Shown here: in pieces, positions 7,743 through 16,404 of the stretch
Position numbering within the stretch: the stretch's first letter is position 1
How the letters are laid out: each line of letters starts with the position of its first letter
DNA from: DATCLA01 sp036564195
Lineage (GTDB): Bacteria > Bacillota > UBA4882 > UBA8346
NCBI GenBank assembly: GCA_036564195.1
Contig: DATCLA010000294.1
Span: 1-28,702, forward strand
Direction: 5' to 3'
DNA: 28,702 nucleotides
Made by a program: the position numbers and the translations under genes
Notes under the pieces: generated by a model
Told to the model about the DNA's origin: nothing
What the model saw: only the letters and a program-made list of their open reading frames with translations
The model's database searches: none

Positions 7743-8600
7743 ATGAGCCGTTTTTATTCGCTGTTACAAAAACACTGGCAGGATCGGAAATTTCTCTGTG
7801 TCGGACTGGATACCGATTACGCGAAACTGCCGGAACAACTGAAACAAAGTTCCGTCAGGGAGGCGCTCTTTAATTTCAATCGGGCGATTATTGAGGCGAC
7901 GGCAGGCTACTGCTGTGCTTTTAAACCGAATATCGCTTTTTATGAAGGTTACGGAGTGGCGGGATTGGAGGCGTTAATCCAAACCAATCATTTTATCCGT
8001 GATCATTACCCGGATATTCCGATTATCCTGGACGCCAAACGGGCGGATATTGGTAACACTAATTATGGTTATCTTCAGGCGGTGCGGGAAATATACGGCG
8101 CCGATGCCGTCACCGTCCATCCTTACCTGGGGAAGGAAGCCTTAAAGCCGTTTCTGGATGACCCGGAGTTAGGAGTGATTGTGCTGTGCCATACTTCCAA
8201 TCCCGGCGCCGGAGAGTTTCAGGAACTGGTCACCGGCGGGGTCGAGCTGTATAAAAAAGTCGCTCTGCAGGTTAATAATGTTTGGAACTACAATCAAAAC
8301 TGTGCTTTAGTGGTGGGGGCTACTTATCCCCGGCAGTTGGCGGAAGTACGGGCCATTGCTCCGGATTTGCCCTTGCTGATTCCGGGGATTGGTGCACAGG
8401 GCGGGGATTTGGAGCAGACCATCATCCACGGCCGGGATCAAAACGGCGCCGGGATGATTATTAATGTGTCCCGTCAGATTATCTATGCTTCAACGGCAGC
8501 GGACTTTGACCGGGCAGCCGGAGCCGAGGCAGCCCGGGTCGATCGGAAGATTAAAAATATTTACACAAAAATTACGGGAGCCGTTGGGGCTGTTAATTGA
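7743..8600 (+). CDS. pyrF: Orotidine 5'-phosphate decarboxylase
   Basis: Converts orotidine 5'-monophosphate to UMP, the last step of de novo pyrimidine synthesis, in the cytoplasm. The 285-residue length fits the longer (type 2) PyrF group. The catalytic Asp-Lys-Asp motif is seen as ILDAKRADIGNTNYG (about residues 94-108). VGLDTDYAKLP near the start and CAFKPNIAFYEGYG match the substrate-binding region. The ATG at 7743 is chosen because GGAGGAGG (7727-7734) sits 8 bases upstream; an in-frame TTG at 7713 lies before that site. No other pyr genes are adjacent, so it is not in a pyr operon here, and no PyrR-type attenuator was recognised. Confidence 0.95.
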   Translation: MSRFYSLLQKHWQDRKFLCVGLDTDYAKLPEQLKQSSVREALFNFNRAIIEATAGYCCAFKPNIAFYEGYGVAGLEALIQTNHFIRDHYPDIPIILDAKRADIGNTNYGYLQAVREIYGADAVTVHPYLGKEALKPFLDDPELGVIVLCHTSNPGAGEFQELVTGGVELYKKVALQVNNVWNYNQNCALVVGATYPRQLAEVRAIAPDLPLLIPGIGAQGGDLEQTIIHGRDQNGAGMIINVSRQIIYASTAADFDRAAGAEAARVDRKIKNIYTKITGAVGAVN

Positions 8601-8633
8601 GCTCGGAACCTAAATGTTCACGTCTTTTAGTCT

Positions 8634-8661
8634 TTTTACGGTGTGCTTTTTCTGATATAAT
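8634..8661 (+). promoter_or_regulatory. Putative sigma-A-type promoter upstream of trpS
   Basis: An extended -10, TGATATAAT (8653-8661), matches TGnTATAAT exactly. The -35 is weak: TTTTAC or TTTTTA (8633-8639) at 16-17 bases. It would give a leader of about 160 bases before the trpS GTG. I found no T-box AGGGTGG-type sequence in that leader. A possible long-range CGGGTT/AACCCG pairing spans it (near 8693 and near 8793). Confidence 0.5.
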
Positions 8662-8829
8662 GGTTAAATAATACCAAAACCTTTAAGAAGAGCGGGTTTT
8701 ATAATTTTAGATTTACCATTTGAGTTGATTGACGGTCCAGGCCAGGTACTATCGGTCCTTATATTGGTTAAAATCATTCTTAATGTAATTGTGAACCCGT
8801 CTATTTCATTATCTGGGAGTGAATGAATA

Positions 8830-9789
8830 GTGAGAATTTTATCGGGAATTCAGCCATCGGGTAATCTGCATATCGGAAACTATTTTGGCATGATGAAACG
8901 GATGATTGAACTTCAACAGCAGCATGAGCTGTTCTGTTTCATTGTGAATCTGCATGCTTTGACCACGGTGTATGATGCTGCCAAGCTGCGGGAGCAGACC
9001 TATGAAGCGGTGTGCGACTTTTTAGCATTAGGCCTTGACCCGGAGAAATCAGTCTTTTGGATCCAAGGCGATGTACCGGAAGTAACCGAACTAACTTGGT
9101 ATTTAAGTAATGTTACCGGTATGGGGCTGCTGGAACGGAGTCATTCTTATAAAGATAAACTAGCCAAAGGGATCCCGGCCAATCACGGCTTATTTGCTTA
9201 TCCGGTGCTGATGGCTGCGGATATTTTAGGTTATGGTGCCGACCGGGTGCCGGTGGGCAAAGACCAGAAGCAACATTTGGAGATCGCACGGGATATTGCG
9301 ATTCGCTTTAATAATACTTATGGTGAGACTTTTGTAGTCCCAGAGGCGGATATAGAAGCGGACCTGGCCACTATTCCGGGACTGGACGGTCAAAAGATGT
9401 CAAAATCCTATGGCAATACCATTGAGATCTTTGCCCCTGAGGCGGTTTTGAAAGCAAAAATCATGTCGATTAAGACTGATTCGACACCGGTGAACCAACC
9501 GAAACCAATTAAAGGCAATGTCTTGTTGGACTTGTATAGCCTCTTTTTGGATGAAGCCGGGAAAGCCGAGTTAAAGGAGAGATTTTTGACTCCCGGTTTA
9601 AAATACGGCGAAATTAAACAAGAGCTTTTCGGCGTAATTTGGGAATATTTTGCACCTTACCGGGAAAAACGGGCTCAAATTAAGCAGGACTATGTTCGGG
9701 AAGTGATGCGGCAAGGCGCTTACAAAGCCCGGCAGGTACTCAGCGGCTATCTGACTAAGGTCCGCCATAAGGTGGGAATGGATTACTAA
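8830..9789 (+). CDS. trpS: Tryptophanyl-tRNA synthetase
   Basis: Charges tRNA-Trp with tryptophan in the cytoplasm. A class I synthetase of 319 residues, the usual bacterial TrpS length. The HIGH-type motif is HIGN (residues 14-17, within SGNLHIGNY) and the KMSKS motif is intact at residues 189-193 (DGQKMSKSYGN). The tryptophan/ATP pocket region AYPVLMAADILGYGADRVPVG is typical of the family. It starts at GTG, with a GGGAGTGA stretch about 10 bases upstream. It is followed after 25 bases by the DUF1015 gene, so the two probably share a transcript. A likely extended -10 promoter lies about 170 bases upstream. Confidence 0.96.
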   Translation: MRILSGIQPSGNLHIGNYFGMMKRMIELQQQHELFCFIVNLHALTTVYDAAKLREQTYEAVCDFLALGLDPEKSVFWIQGDVPEVTELTWYLSNVTGMGLLERSHSYKDKLAKGIPANHGLFAYPVLMAADILGYGADRVPVGKDQKQHLEIARDIAIRFNNTYGETFVVPEADIEADLATIPGLDGQKMSKSYGNTIEIFAPEAVLKAKIMSIKTDSTPVNQPKPIKGNVLLDLYSLFLDEAGKAELKERFLTPGLKYGEIKQELFGVIWEYFAPYREKRAQIKQDYVREVMRQGAYKARQVLSGYLTKVRHKVGMDY

Positions 9790-9814
9790 TCTTAAAAAAG
9801 GTATGGAGATCAAG

Positions 9815-11158
9815 ATGGACTTTTCAAAAGTAGCAGTAAAAGTAGGGGAAGTTTTACTTCCCCACCCCCGACTGGACCTGTATAAATGGGCGGTAGTGGC
9901 TTGCGATCAATTTACCTCCCAGCCGGAATATTGGGAAAAGGTTGCTGCGGTAGTGGGAGACGCCCCTTCCACTTTAGAGTTGATCTTTCCCGAGGTTTAT
10001 CTGGGGAAGGGTAATGACAAAGAACGAATTGACCGGATTAATGTCCGGATGCAACAGTATCTGGACTCACAGATCCTAGTGCCGACGGGTCCGGGGCTTA
10101 TCTATGTGGAACGGCGGACGGCCTACGGTAACCTGCGTAAAGGGTTAGTGGCTGCGGTGGATTTGGAAGCTTACGACTACCATCCCGGAGCCGTCACGTT
10201 GATCCGGGCTACCGAAGGTACGGTCTTGGAACGAATTCCTCCCCGGGTGCAAATCCGGGAACAAGCAGTCTTGGAACTGCCCCATATTATGCTGTTGATT
10301 GATGATCCTTCAGCCCGGGTCATCGAACCGTTAGCCGCAAAAACCGGCCAATTTACCAAGTTGTATGATACCGACCTGATGATGCAGGGCGGGCATGTTA
10401 CGGGGTACTTAATTAATGAGCCCCGAATTTTGGAAGAGATCGGCCATGGTTTAAGCTGTCTGGCCGATCCGGAAGCGTTTAACCGGAAGTTCGGTCTTTC
10501 CGGAGCCGCACCGTTGCTGTTTGCAGTCGGGGATGGCAATCATTCCTTGGCCACCGCTAAAACCGTCTGGGAGAACCTGAAAAAACAAGGCGGGATTAAT
10601 CCGGTCCGGCACCCAGCCCGCTATGCTTTGGTAGAGATTGTTAATGTACATGATCCCGGGTTACGAATTGAACCAATCCACCGGGTAGTTTTTCACGTTG
10701 ACGAGGTGGAGTTTTTTAAAGCAATGGCCAACGCTTTAGCGCCGAATGGTTTTGAGCTGCACCGGTTGGAACGGTTTGAGCAGATTGCCGCCTGGTTGCC
10801 AACAGCCGGACAGCGCCGGCCGGACAACTGTCAGATGTTTGGGTTCATTTCAGCAAAGGGCCCGGGAATAATCAGGCTGACCCAACCTGCCCACAATCTG
10901 GCAGCCGGAACATTACAGGAATTTCTAGACCGCTGGGTCCAGGACCATCCGGAGACGCAAGTCGACTATATCCATGGCGCGGCGGTGCTCCGGGAGCTGG
11001 GATCACGTCCGGACAACATCGGCTTTTTACTGCCGGCAATGGCTAAAAGCGACCTGTTTAAAACGGTAATCTACAACGGAGTCTTACCCCGAAAAACCTT
11101 TTCAATGGGTGAAGCCGAAGAGAAACGCTATTATATGGAATGCCGGAAGATCCGCTAA
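9815..11158 (+). CDS. DUF1015 family protein
   Basis: A 447-residue cytoplasmic protein of the DUF1015/COG4198 family, whose function is not established. Family features are WAVVACDQFTSQPEYWEKV near the N-terminus and FAVGDGNHSLATAK (about residues 236-249), a highly conserved, probably active-site loop with Asp240, Asn242 and His243. There is no signal peptide or membrane segment. The ATG at 9815 is preferred over the in-frame ATG at 9803, because GGAG (9805-9808) is 6 bases before 9815 while 9803 has almost no spacing from its AAGG. It lies 25 bases after trpS and is likely co-transcribed with it. In other Clostridia such proteins are often near serine-biosynthesis genes, which are not seen here. 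Confidence 0.87.
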   Translation: MDFSKVAVKVGEVLLPHPRLDLYKWAVVACDQFTSQPEYWEKVAAVVGDAPSTLELIFPEVYLGKGNDKERIDRINVRMQQYLDSQILVPTGPGLIYVERRTAYGNLRKGLVAAVDLEAYDYHPGAVTLIRATEGTVLERIPPRVQIREQAVLELPHIMLLIDDPSARVIEPLAAKTGQFTKLYDTDLMMQGGHVTGYLINEPRILEEIGHGLSCLADPEAFNRKFGLSGAAPLLFAVGDGNHSLATAKTVWENLKKQGGINPVRHPARYALVEIVNVHDPGLRIEPIHRVVFHVDEVEFFKAMANALAPNGFELHRLERFEQIAAWLPTAGQRRPDNCQMFGFISAKGPGIIRLTQPAHNLAAGTLQEFLDRWVQDHPETQVDYIHGAAVLRELGSRPDNIGFLLPAMAKSDLFKTVIYNGVLPRKTFSMGEAEEKRYYMECRKIR

Positions 11159-11283
11159 GCGGACCGGCTGAGGACTAGGAACTCTGTCAAGAATATGATA
11201 AGATAAAAACGTTATTAAGCCAATTGAGGGAATTGCCTAATTACTTTTTGAATATCAATTTATACAGCAAGTGGTGGTAAAAG

Positions 11284-12786
11284 ATGAACTACGTAAGTAC
11301 CCGAGGCGCCGGAGCCACAGTTTCGGCTGCTACTGCAATCCGTCAGGGGATTGCTCCGGACGGTGGCTTATTCACTCCGGAGACGGTCCCCTCAATCACG
11401 CGGGACCAACTGGAGCAACTGGCCGGCCAGAGCTACTCCGAACTGGCCGCTACCATTTTAAGCAGATACTTAACTGATTATCAACCGGCCGATTTAAAGT
11501 GGATGGTTGCTAAGGCCTACGCGGTCCCGGAGAAGTTTGATACTGCCGCAGTGACTCCAGTAGTCAAATTGCAGGAGCATACCTATCTCCTGGAATTATG
11601 GCATGGGCCGACCTGTGCCTTTAAAGATATCGCCCTGCAACTGCTGCCGTATTTAATGACTAAAGCTGCGGAATTGACCCGGGACTCCAAAGAGATCGTG
11701 ATCCTGGTGGCCACTTCGGGGGATACCGGTAAAGCCGCTTTGGAAGGGTTTAAGGATGTCCCGGGTACGAGAATTATTGTATTCTTTCCCGAGGACGGAG
11801 TCAGTGAAATGCAGCGGTTGCAAATGGTGACCCAGGAAGGGCAGAATACTTTGGTAGTTGCGGTTAGAGGAAACTTCGATGATGCCCAGACTGGGGTGAA
11901 GCAGGTCTTTACCGACCCGACCGTCATTGAAAAGCTTGCGGACAAGGGAATGTCCTTCTCTTCAGCCAACTCAATCAACTGGGGAAGATTGGCGCCGCAG
12001 TTGGTCTACTATTTTTACGGTTATTTGGAGTTATACCGTCGCGGTGTTATTAAACTGGGCGAGCGGTTGAATGTGGCGGTGCCGACCGGAAATTTCGGCA
12101 ATATATTAGCTGCGTATTTAGCTAAAACCATGGGTTTGCCCTTAGGTAAATTGATCTGTGCCTCCAACGCCAATAAGGTCTTGACCGATTTCATCAATAC
12201 CGGGATCTACAACCGTAATCGGCCGTTTTATACCACCAGCTCTCCTTCGATGGATATCTTGATCTCCAGTAATCTGGAACGTCTGTTATACTATCTTTCC
12301 GATCGCAATGCCACCCAAGTGACGGCCTGGATGGACAGTCTGAAACGGACCGGTCATTATCGGGTGGATCAGGCAACCTTCTCCCGGATTCAAGAGCTGT
12401 TTTACGCGGGATATGCTGACGAAGCCGAGACACTAGCAACGATTAAAGCAGTTTACCAGGATTCCGGAGTGGTTTTAGACCCTCATACCGCCGTTGGCGC
12501 AGCAGTCGTTGCCCAATATTTAGCGGCGACCGCGGATCAAACTCCGGTACTGCTGGCGGCAACCGCCAGTCCGTTTAAGTTTAATGCCAGTGTCCTGCGG
12601 GCATTGGCGGGGCCTGCTGCCGTCCAGGGCCATAATGAATTTGAATTGTTGGAACAGTTAGCCCGGCTGGTTAACCAGCCTGTCCCGGCCGCGCTTCAAA
12701 ACCTGAAGCAAAAGCCGGTCCGCCACCGGACAGTTTGTGAACGGGACCAACTGGCGGTTGTAGTCCAACAGCTTTTAGGGCTTTAG
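11284..12786 (+). CDS. thrC: Threonine synthase
   Basis: A PLP enzyme that converts O-phosphohomoserine and water to threonine. At 500 residues it fits the longer threonine synthase class that starts MNYVSTRG and contains the N-terminal APDGGLFTPE. The PLP lysine is Lys114 in GPTCAFKDIALQLLP. The phosphate loop is seen as VATSGDTGKAALEGF, and SANSINWGRLAPQ and VAVPTGNFGNILAAYLAK are also family hallmarks. The ATG has only a weak GGTGG-type ribosome site 8 or so bases upstream. No hom or thrB lies next to it, so this gene is apparently apart from the rest of the threonine pathway. A clear intrinsic terminator follows at 12828-12857. Confidence 0.95.
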   Translation: MNYVSTRGAGATVSAATAIRQGIAPDGGLFTPETVPSITRDQLEQLAGQSYSELAATILSRYLTDYQPADLKWMVAKAYAVPEKFDTAAVTPVVKLQEHTYLLELWHGPTCAFKDIALQLLPYLMTKAAELTRDSKEIVILVATSGDTGKAALEGFKDVPGTRIIVFFPEDGVSEMQRLQMVTQEGQNTLVVAVRGNFDDAQTGVKQVFTDPTVIEKLADKGMSFSSANSINWGRLAPQLVYYFYGYLELYRRGVIKLGERLNVAVPTGNFGNILAAYLAKTMGLPLGKLICASNANKVLTDFINTGIYNRNRPFYTTSSPSMDILISSNLERLLYYLSDRNATQVTAWMDSLKRTGHYRVDQATFSRIQELFYAGYADEAETLATIKAVYQDSGVVLDPHTAVGAAVVAQYLAATADQTPVLLAATASPFKFNASVLRALAGPAAVQGHNEFELLEQLARLVNQPVPAALQNLKQKPVRHRTVCERDQLAVVVQQLLGL

Positions 12787-12827
12787 GATTACTTTTAAAG
12801 ATTGATCGGTATAATTGATGATGCTCG

Positions 12828-12857
12828 AGCCGGTATTGACATGTCTGCCGGCTTTTT
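12828..12857 (+). terminator. Rho-independent terminator after thrC
   Basis: AGCCGG (12828-12833) pairs with CCGGCT (12848-12853), with a 14-base loop, followed by a T-tract to 12857. It lies about 40 bases past the thrC stop. A perfect TTGACA is inside the loop, but no -10 at usable spacing was found. Confidence 0.75.
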
Positions 12858-12942
12858 CCGGATTATTTTATAAAATGATTACTTCAATCAGCTTGGAAAT
12901 ACCATTTTTATGCAGGGATTGGGAAACGAGGGAAACTAAACG

Positions 12943-15222
12943 ATGACGGATAACTGTATGGAAATTCCGGAATTTTATCGTACTTATCGTTTGGATGACT
13001 TTCAAAAACAGGCGATTACCGAATTGTTAAAGGGAAATTCAGTTTTAGTGTCAGCCCCCACCGGAGTGGGCAAGACATTAATTGCGGACTACCTGATTGA
13101 TCAGGCCAGCGCCAAGGGCGACCGGGTCATCTATACTGCGCCAATTAAAGCCCTTTCCAATCAGAAATATAAGGAATTTAAAGCCCTTTACGGTTCCCAG
13201 CGGGTCGGGATTATTACCGGAGATGTGGTGATTAATTCCGAAGCAGATATCTGTCTGATGACCACCGAGATCTTCCGGAATATTCTCCATCAGGATCGGA
13301 AACGTCTCGAAGGAATCTCTCATATTATTTTTGATGAAATCCATTACCTCTCCGACGAAGAACGGGGTACAGTCTGGGAAGAATCCATTATTTTTATGCC
13401 GGAAGGCATGCGCCTGTTGGGTCTGTCAGCCACAATCCCCAATATTTATCAATTAGCCGCTTGGATTAGCGAGATCAAAAACCACCGGGTGGCAGTCATC
13501 ATCAAGCAGGACCGAGCTGTGCCCCTGGAGCACTTTGCCTTTGAAAAGCACCTGGGGCCGACCAATCTGAAAGCGGTAATCAACCATCAAAAGCAACTGG
13601 AAGAGAAGGGCGTGCTTACCCTGGCAAATAAACGGGACTGGGAAACTTCCCATCTTGACTTAATCAAATATGTCAGTAAAAACAACGGCTTGCCTTGTCT
13701 TTACTTTGTCTTCAGCCGCCGGATGTGTGAAGTGAAAGCCCAGGAAGCCAGCTATTTGAAGAATTTCTTAACTCCGGCCGAATCCCGGGAGGCCGAAGCG
13801 GTCTGTGACCGGTTGATGTCGGAATATGGTTTGGAAAACTTGAAAACTGCAGTGCAGGCCCGTTCTTTATTGGTCAAAGGGATCGGCTACCATCATTCCG
13901 GTCTGTTGCCGGGGTTGAAAGAGATTATTGAGACCCTCTTTGGGATGGGTTTGATTAAGGTAATGTACGCCACAGAAACCTTTGCGGTCGGGATCAATTA
14001 CCCAGTGCGGACCGTCTGTTTTGACAGCCCTTCCAAGTTTGACGGGGTTACCTTCCGACCATTGACCAATCTGGAGTATTTCCAGATGGCCGGCCGCGCC
14101 GGGCGGCGGGGCATTGATTCCCGAGGGACAGTCTATCTGCTGGCGGATCTCCGTAACTTTCGACCGGAGGAGTTTCCCAGCGCCCGGCAGGACCAGATTG
14201 AAGAGTTAAAAAGTCAATTTAATCTCTCTTATAATTCGGTGTTAAACCTGAAACGTAATCATGGAACGGAAGAGATTGAGCTGATTTTGAATCAAAATTT
14301 TGCGACTTTTCAGGCGCGCACCGATAAAAATCTGTTTGAGGAGCAACTGGCTAAGGATGTCGCCAAGTTGGACAGTTTACGCGCTACTTTATGCCATAGT
14401 AAAGATGAATTGCACTGTCCCTTGGTTTATTACCGGATTCGTCAGACAATGCGGAAAAAACAGCGACGGCTACGGTTTATCCGGGGACGGGCCCGGGCAG
14501 CAATCGCTGCGGAGATCGAGAAACTGAAACGGCTACTGACGTCGGTAACGGTACAAGATTGCTCGAGAGAACAGCAACAGGCTTGTGAAAGTGCCATTCA
14601 GGTTTGGGCTGACTTGAACCACCGTGTTTCTTCGCTCCAGGAAAGGTGTGCCCAGATCGTAACTTCCGGCCGGTTCAGTGAGGCTTTACAGTTAAAACTG
14701 GAAATCTTGGAAGATCTGGACTATATCCAAGGCGACCGGTTATTACCGCGGGGCGAATTTGCCGCCCAGATCTATACTCAAGAACTGTTAATTACGGAGT
14801 TGTATTTCAGCGGATTCTTTCATGAACTGGATCTGGATCAGTTAAATGCATTGATGGTTGGGATCGATTATGAACCGCGTAAAGGGGAATTTGCCCCCAA
14901 ACAACTGCCCTTTGACATCCGTCCGGTGAAAACCATCATTCGTAACTTAATCTACCGTTATGGGGTTGACGAGCGCGACGCCCGTTTTCACCCCAGCTTG
15001 GCCAAGCTGGCTTATAGCTGGAGCCAGGGAGCGAGTTTTACCGATTTGCTCAAAGGTGTGGACAGCCTCCAGGAAGGCGATGTGGTTCAAGCATTCCGTC
15101 GCAGCATCGATATTATGCGTCAGATCAAGGCGGCCTGTGCCGGACAGGATCCGGGGTTTGCCGCTAAACTCCGGGATTGTATGGACCGGATGGACCGAGA
15201 TCTGGTAAAGGTAAACCTTTAA
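12943..15222 (+). CDS. Ski2/Mtr4-like DEAD/DEAH-box RNA helicase
   Basis: A 759-residue superfamily 2 helicase, probably acting on RNA. Motif I is APTGVGKT (residues 38-45), Ia is APIKALSNQKY, motif II is DEIH (131-134), motif III is SAT (162-164) and motif VI is QMAGRAGRRG (about 380-389). These, with KVMYATETFAVGINYP, are the pattern of Ski2/Mtr4 (COG4581) proteins. The C-terminal 180 or so residues match a DSHCT domain (LNALMVGIDYE, YSWSQGASFTDLLKG, EGDVVQAFRRSIDIMRQI). The middle region carries Cys pairs (CHSKDELHC and DCSREQQQAC), possibly a degenerate form of the Cys/His cluster in bacterial relatives. The ATG has GAGGG about 10 bases upstream. The bacterial substrate is not known. Confidence 0.9.
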   Translation: MTDNCMEIPEFYRTYRLDDFQKQAITELLKGNSVLVSAPTGVGKTLIADYLIDQASAKGDRVIYTAPIKALSNQKYKEFKALYGSQRVGIITGDVVINSEADICLMTTEIFRNILHQDRKRLEGISHIIFDEIHYLSDEERGTVWEESIIFMPEGMRLLGLSATIPNIYQLAAWISEIKNHRVAVIIKQDRAVPLEHFAFEKHLGPTNLKAVINHQKQLEEKGVLTLANKRDWETSHLDLIKYVSKNNGLPCLYFVFSRRMCEVKAQEASYLKNFLTPAESREAEAVCDRLMSEYGLENLKTAVQARSLLVKGIGYHHSGLLPGLKEIIETLFGMGLIKVMYATETFAVGINYPVRTVCFDSPSKFDGVTFRPLTNLEYFQMAGRAGRRGIDSRGTVYLLADLRNFRPEEFPSARQDQIEELKSQFNLSYNSVLNLKRNHGTEEIELILNQNFATFQARTDKNLFEEQLAKDVAKLDSLRATLCHSKDELHCPLVYYRIRQTMRKKQRRLRFIRGRARAAIAAEIEKLKRLLTSVTVQDCSREQQQACESAIQVWADLNHRVSSLQERCAQIVTSGRFSEALQLKLEILEDLDYIQGDRLLPRGEFAAQIYTQELLITELYFSGFFHELDLDQLNALMVGIDYEPRKGEFAPKQLPFDIRPVKTIIRNLIYRYGVDERDARFHPSLAKLAYSWSQGASFTDLLKGVDSLQEGDVVQAFRRSIDIMRQIKAACAGQDPGFAAKLRDCMDRMDRDLVKVNL

Positions 15223-15247
15223 ACGACATGATAAAGGGTGTGAAGCA

Positions 15248-16393
15248 ATGCGGCATTTTATAAGTGTATTGATTACTTTAATGCTCCTGGTAGTTATGGT
15301 CCTGCCTGCTGCTGCGACTCCTTGGGAACTTCGCGGCGGTGTGGATTTAATTGGCCCGAATCAACAGATTGCGGGCGATCTCTTTTTCAGTGGTGATACC
15401 CTGGAGGTTGAAGGAGAGGTCCGGGGGGACTTGGTGGTCTTTGCTCGTCAAGTAATGGTCAGCGGGCGGGTGACCGGCAATATTGTGGGACTGGTTACTG
15501 ACCGGTTGGTAATTGAAGGCGAGGTGGCCGGAGATATTCGGGTCTTGGCCGGCCACATGGTAATCGAGGGAGCAGTGGGACAGATGGTTTCTGCTTATGG
15601 GCTTCGGTTAACCACTGCTCCAAATTCCCGGGTTGCTACCGGGATTCTCGGCGCTTTTGGAGCCCTTAAATTAACCGGCACCGTTGCCGGGCCGGTGGAA
15701 GTCAGAGTTTGGGGAGACAATCAGATCGGCGGCCGGATCGGCTCGGATTTAATCTCCAGAGGAGCCCCCATCCAATGGCTGGCCCCGATTACTGTCAACG
15801 GCCGGGTGGATGAGTATTCCGTAAGTCCGGCTAAACCGGAAGTTGCGGATGGGATTGAAATTACCCGGGGGTACCATTTTCACCGGGTGAAGACCGATTC
15901 TCCGCTGCTGTTTCGGTGGATATTAATGGCTTCATTGGTCTGGTTTTTAGGCAGTTTATTACTGAGTTTAATCTTTTACCGGATCTTTCCGCGAACTACC
16001 TGGGCTATTACCAGTCCCACTTTGGAAAACCTACGCCGTAGTATTCTGACGGGGACCATTACCTTGTTCGGAATACCGTTGCTGATTGTGATTTTGTTCT
16101 TGACAACCGTAGGGTTACCCCTAGCGCTGGTCTTGTTCTTACTGTACCTGGCGTTATTGATCTTAGCGGGAGTTCCTTTTAATATCTTATTAGGCCGGAT
16201 CGTGTTCCGCCAGTATCGGGAGGTCAGACCGGCTCATCCCAATCTGCTGGTGGTAACCGGTTGTTTGTTAGCCAGTCTGTTCTCGATCTTGCCGTATATT
16301 GGGTTGGTCCTGCCCACCTGTTTGGGGATGGGCATGATTGTCCGACTGATTAAGCCGGAGTTTAAAGATGACCGCTTTGGGGTCCAAAAGTAG
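15248..16393 (+). CDS. Exported bactofilin-like beta-solenoid protein with C-terminal membrane segments
   Basis: A 381-residue envelope protein. A signal peptide ends about residue 23 (VMVLPAAATP). Residues about 30-195 are repeats of the polymer-forming/bactofilin type, with short G-x-V-x-G-D turns such as LEVEGEVRGDLVVFARQVMV and LVIEGEVAGDIRVLAG. From about residue 220 there are four hydrophobic segments, including WILMASLVWFLGSLLLSLIF and LLIVILFLTTVGLPLALVLF. Classical bactofilins are cytoplasmic and lack this architecture, so the solenoid here is expected outside the cytoplasmic membrane. The gene starts 26 bases after the helicase, and its stop TAG overlaps the ribosome binding site of tlyA, so helicase, this gene and tlyA may form one operon. 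Function is unknown. Confidence 0.82.
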   Translation: MRHFISVLITLMLLVVMVLPAAATPWELRGGVDLIGPNQQIAGDLFFSGDTLEVEGEVRGDLVVFARQVMVSGRVTGNIVGLVTDRLVIEGEVAGDIRVLAGHMVIEGAVGQMVSAYGLRLTTAPNSRVATGILGAFGALKLTGTVAGPVEVRVWGDNQIGGRIGSDLISRGAPIQWLAPITVNGRVDEYSVSPAKPEVADGIEITRGYHFHRVKTDSPLLFRWILMASLVWFLGSLLLSLIFYRIFPRTTWAITSPTLENLRRSILTGTITLFGIPLLIVILFLTTVGLPLALVLFLLYLALLILAGVPFNILLGRIVFRQYREVRPAHPNLLVVTGCLLASLFSILPYIGLVLPTCLGMGMIVRLIKPEFKDDRFGVQK

Positions 16394-16404
16394 GAGGGCC
16401 GGAT

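Noticed and set aside
8662..8829. T-box riboswitch before trpS
   Set aside because: No AGGGTGG-type T-box sequence and no terminator hairpin were found in the leader.
11583..11978. 131-codon antisense frame within thrC
   Set aside because: It is fully inside a well-supported gene and shows no domain or ribosome site.
12836..12841. Perfect TTGACA as a -35 for the helicase gene
   Set aside because: It lies in the loop of the thrC terminator, and the nearest TATAAA is about 27 bases away.
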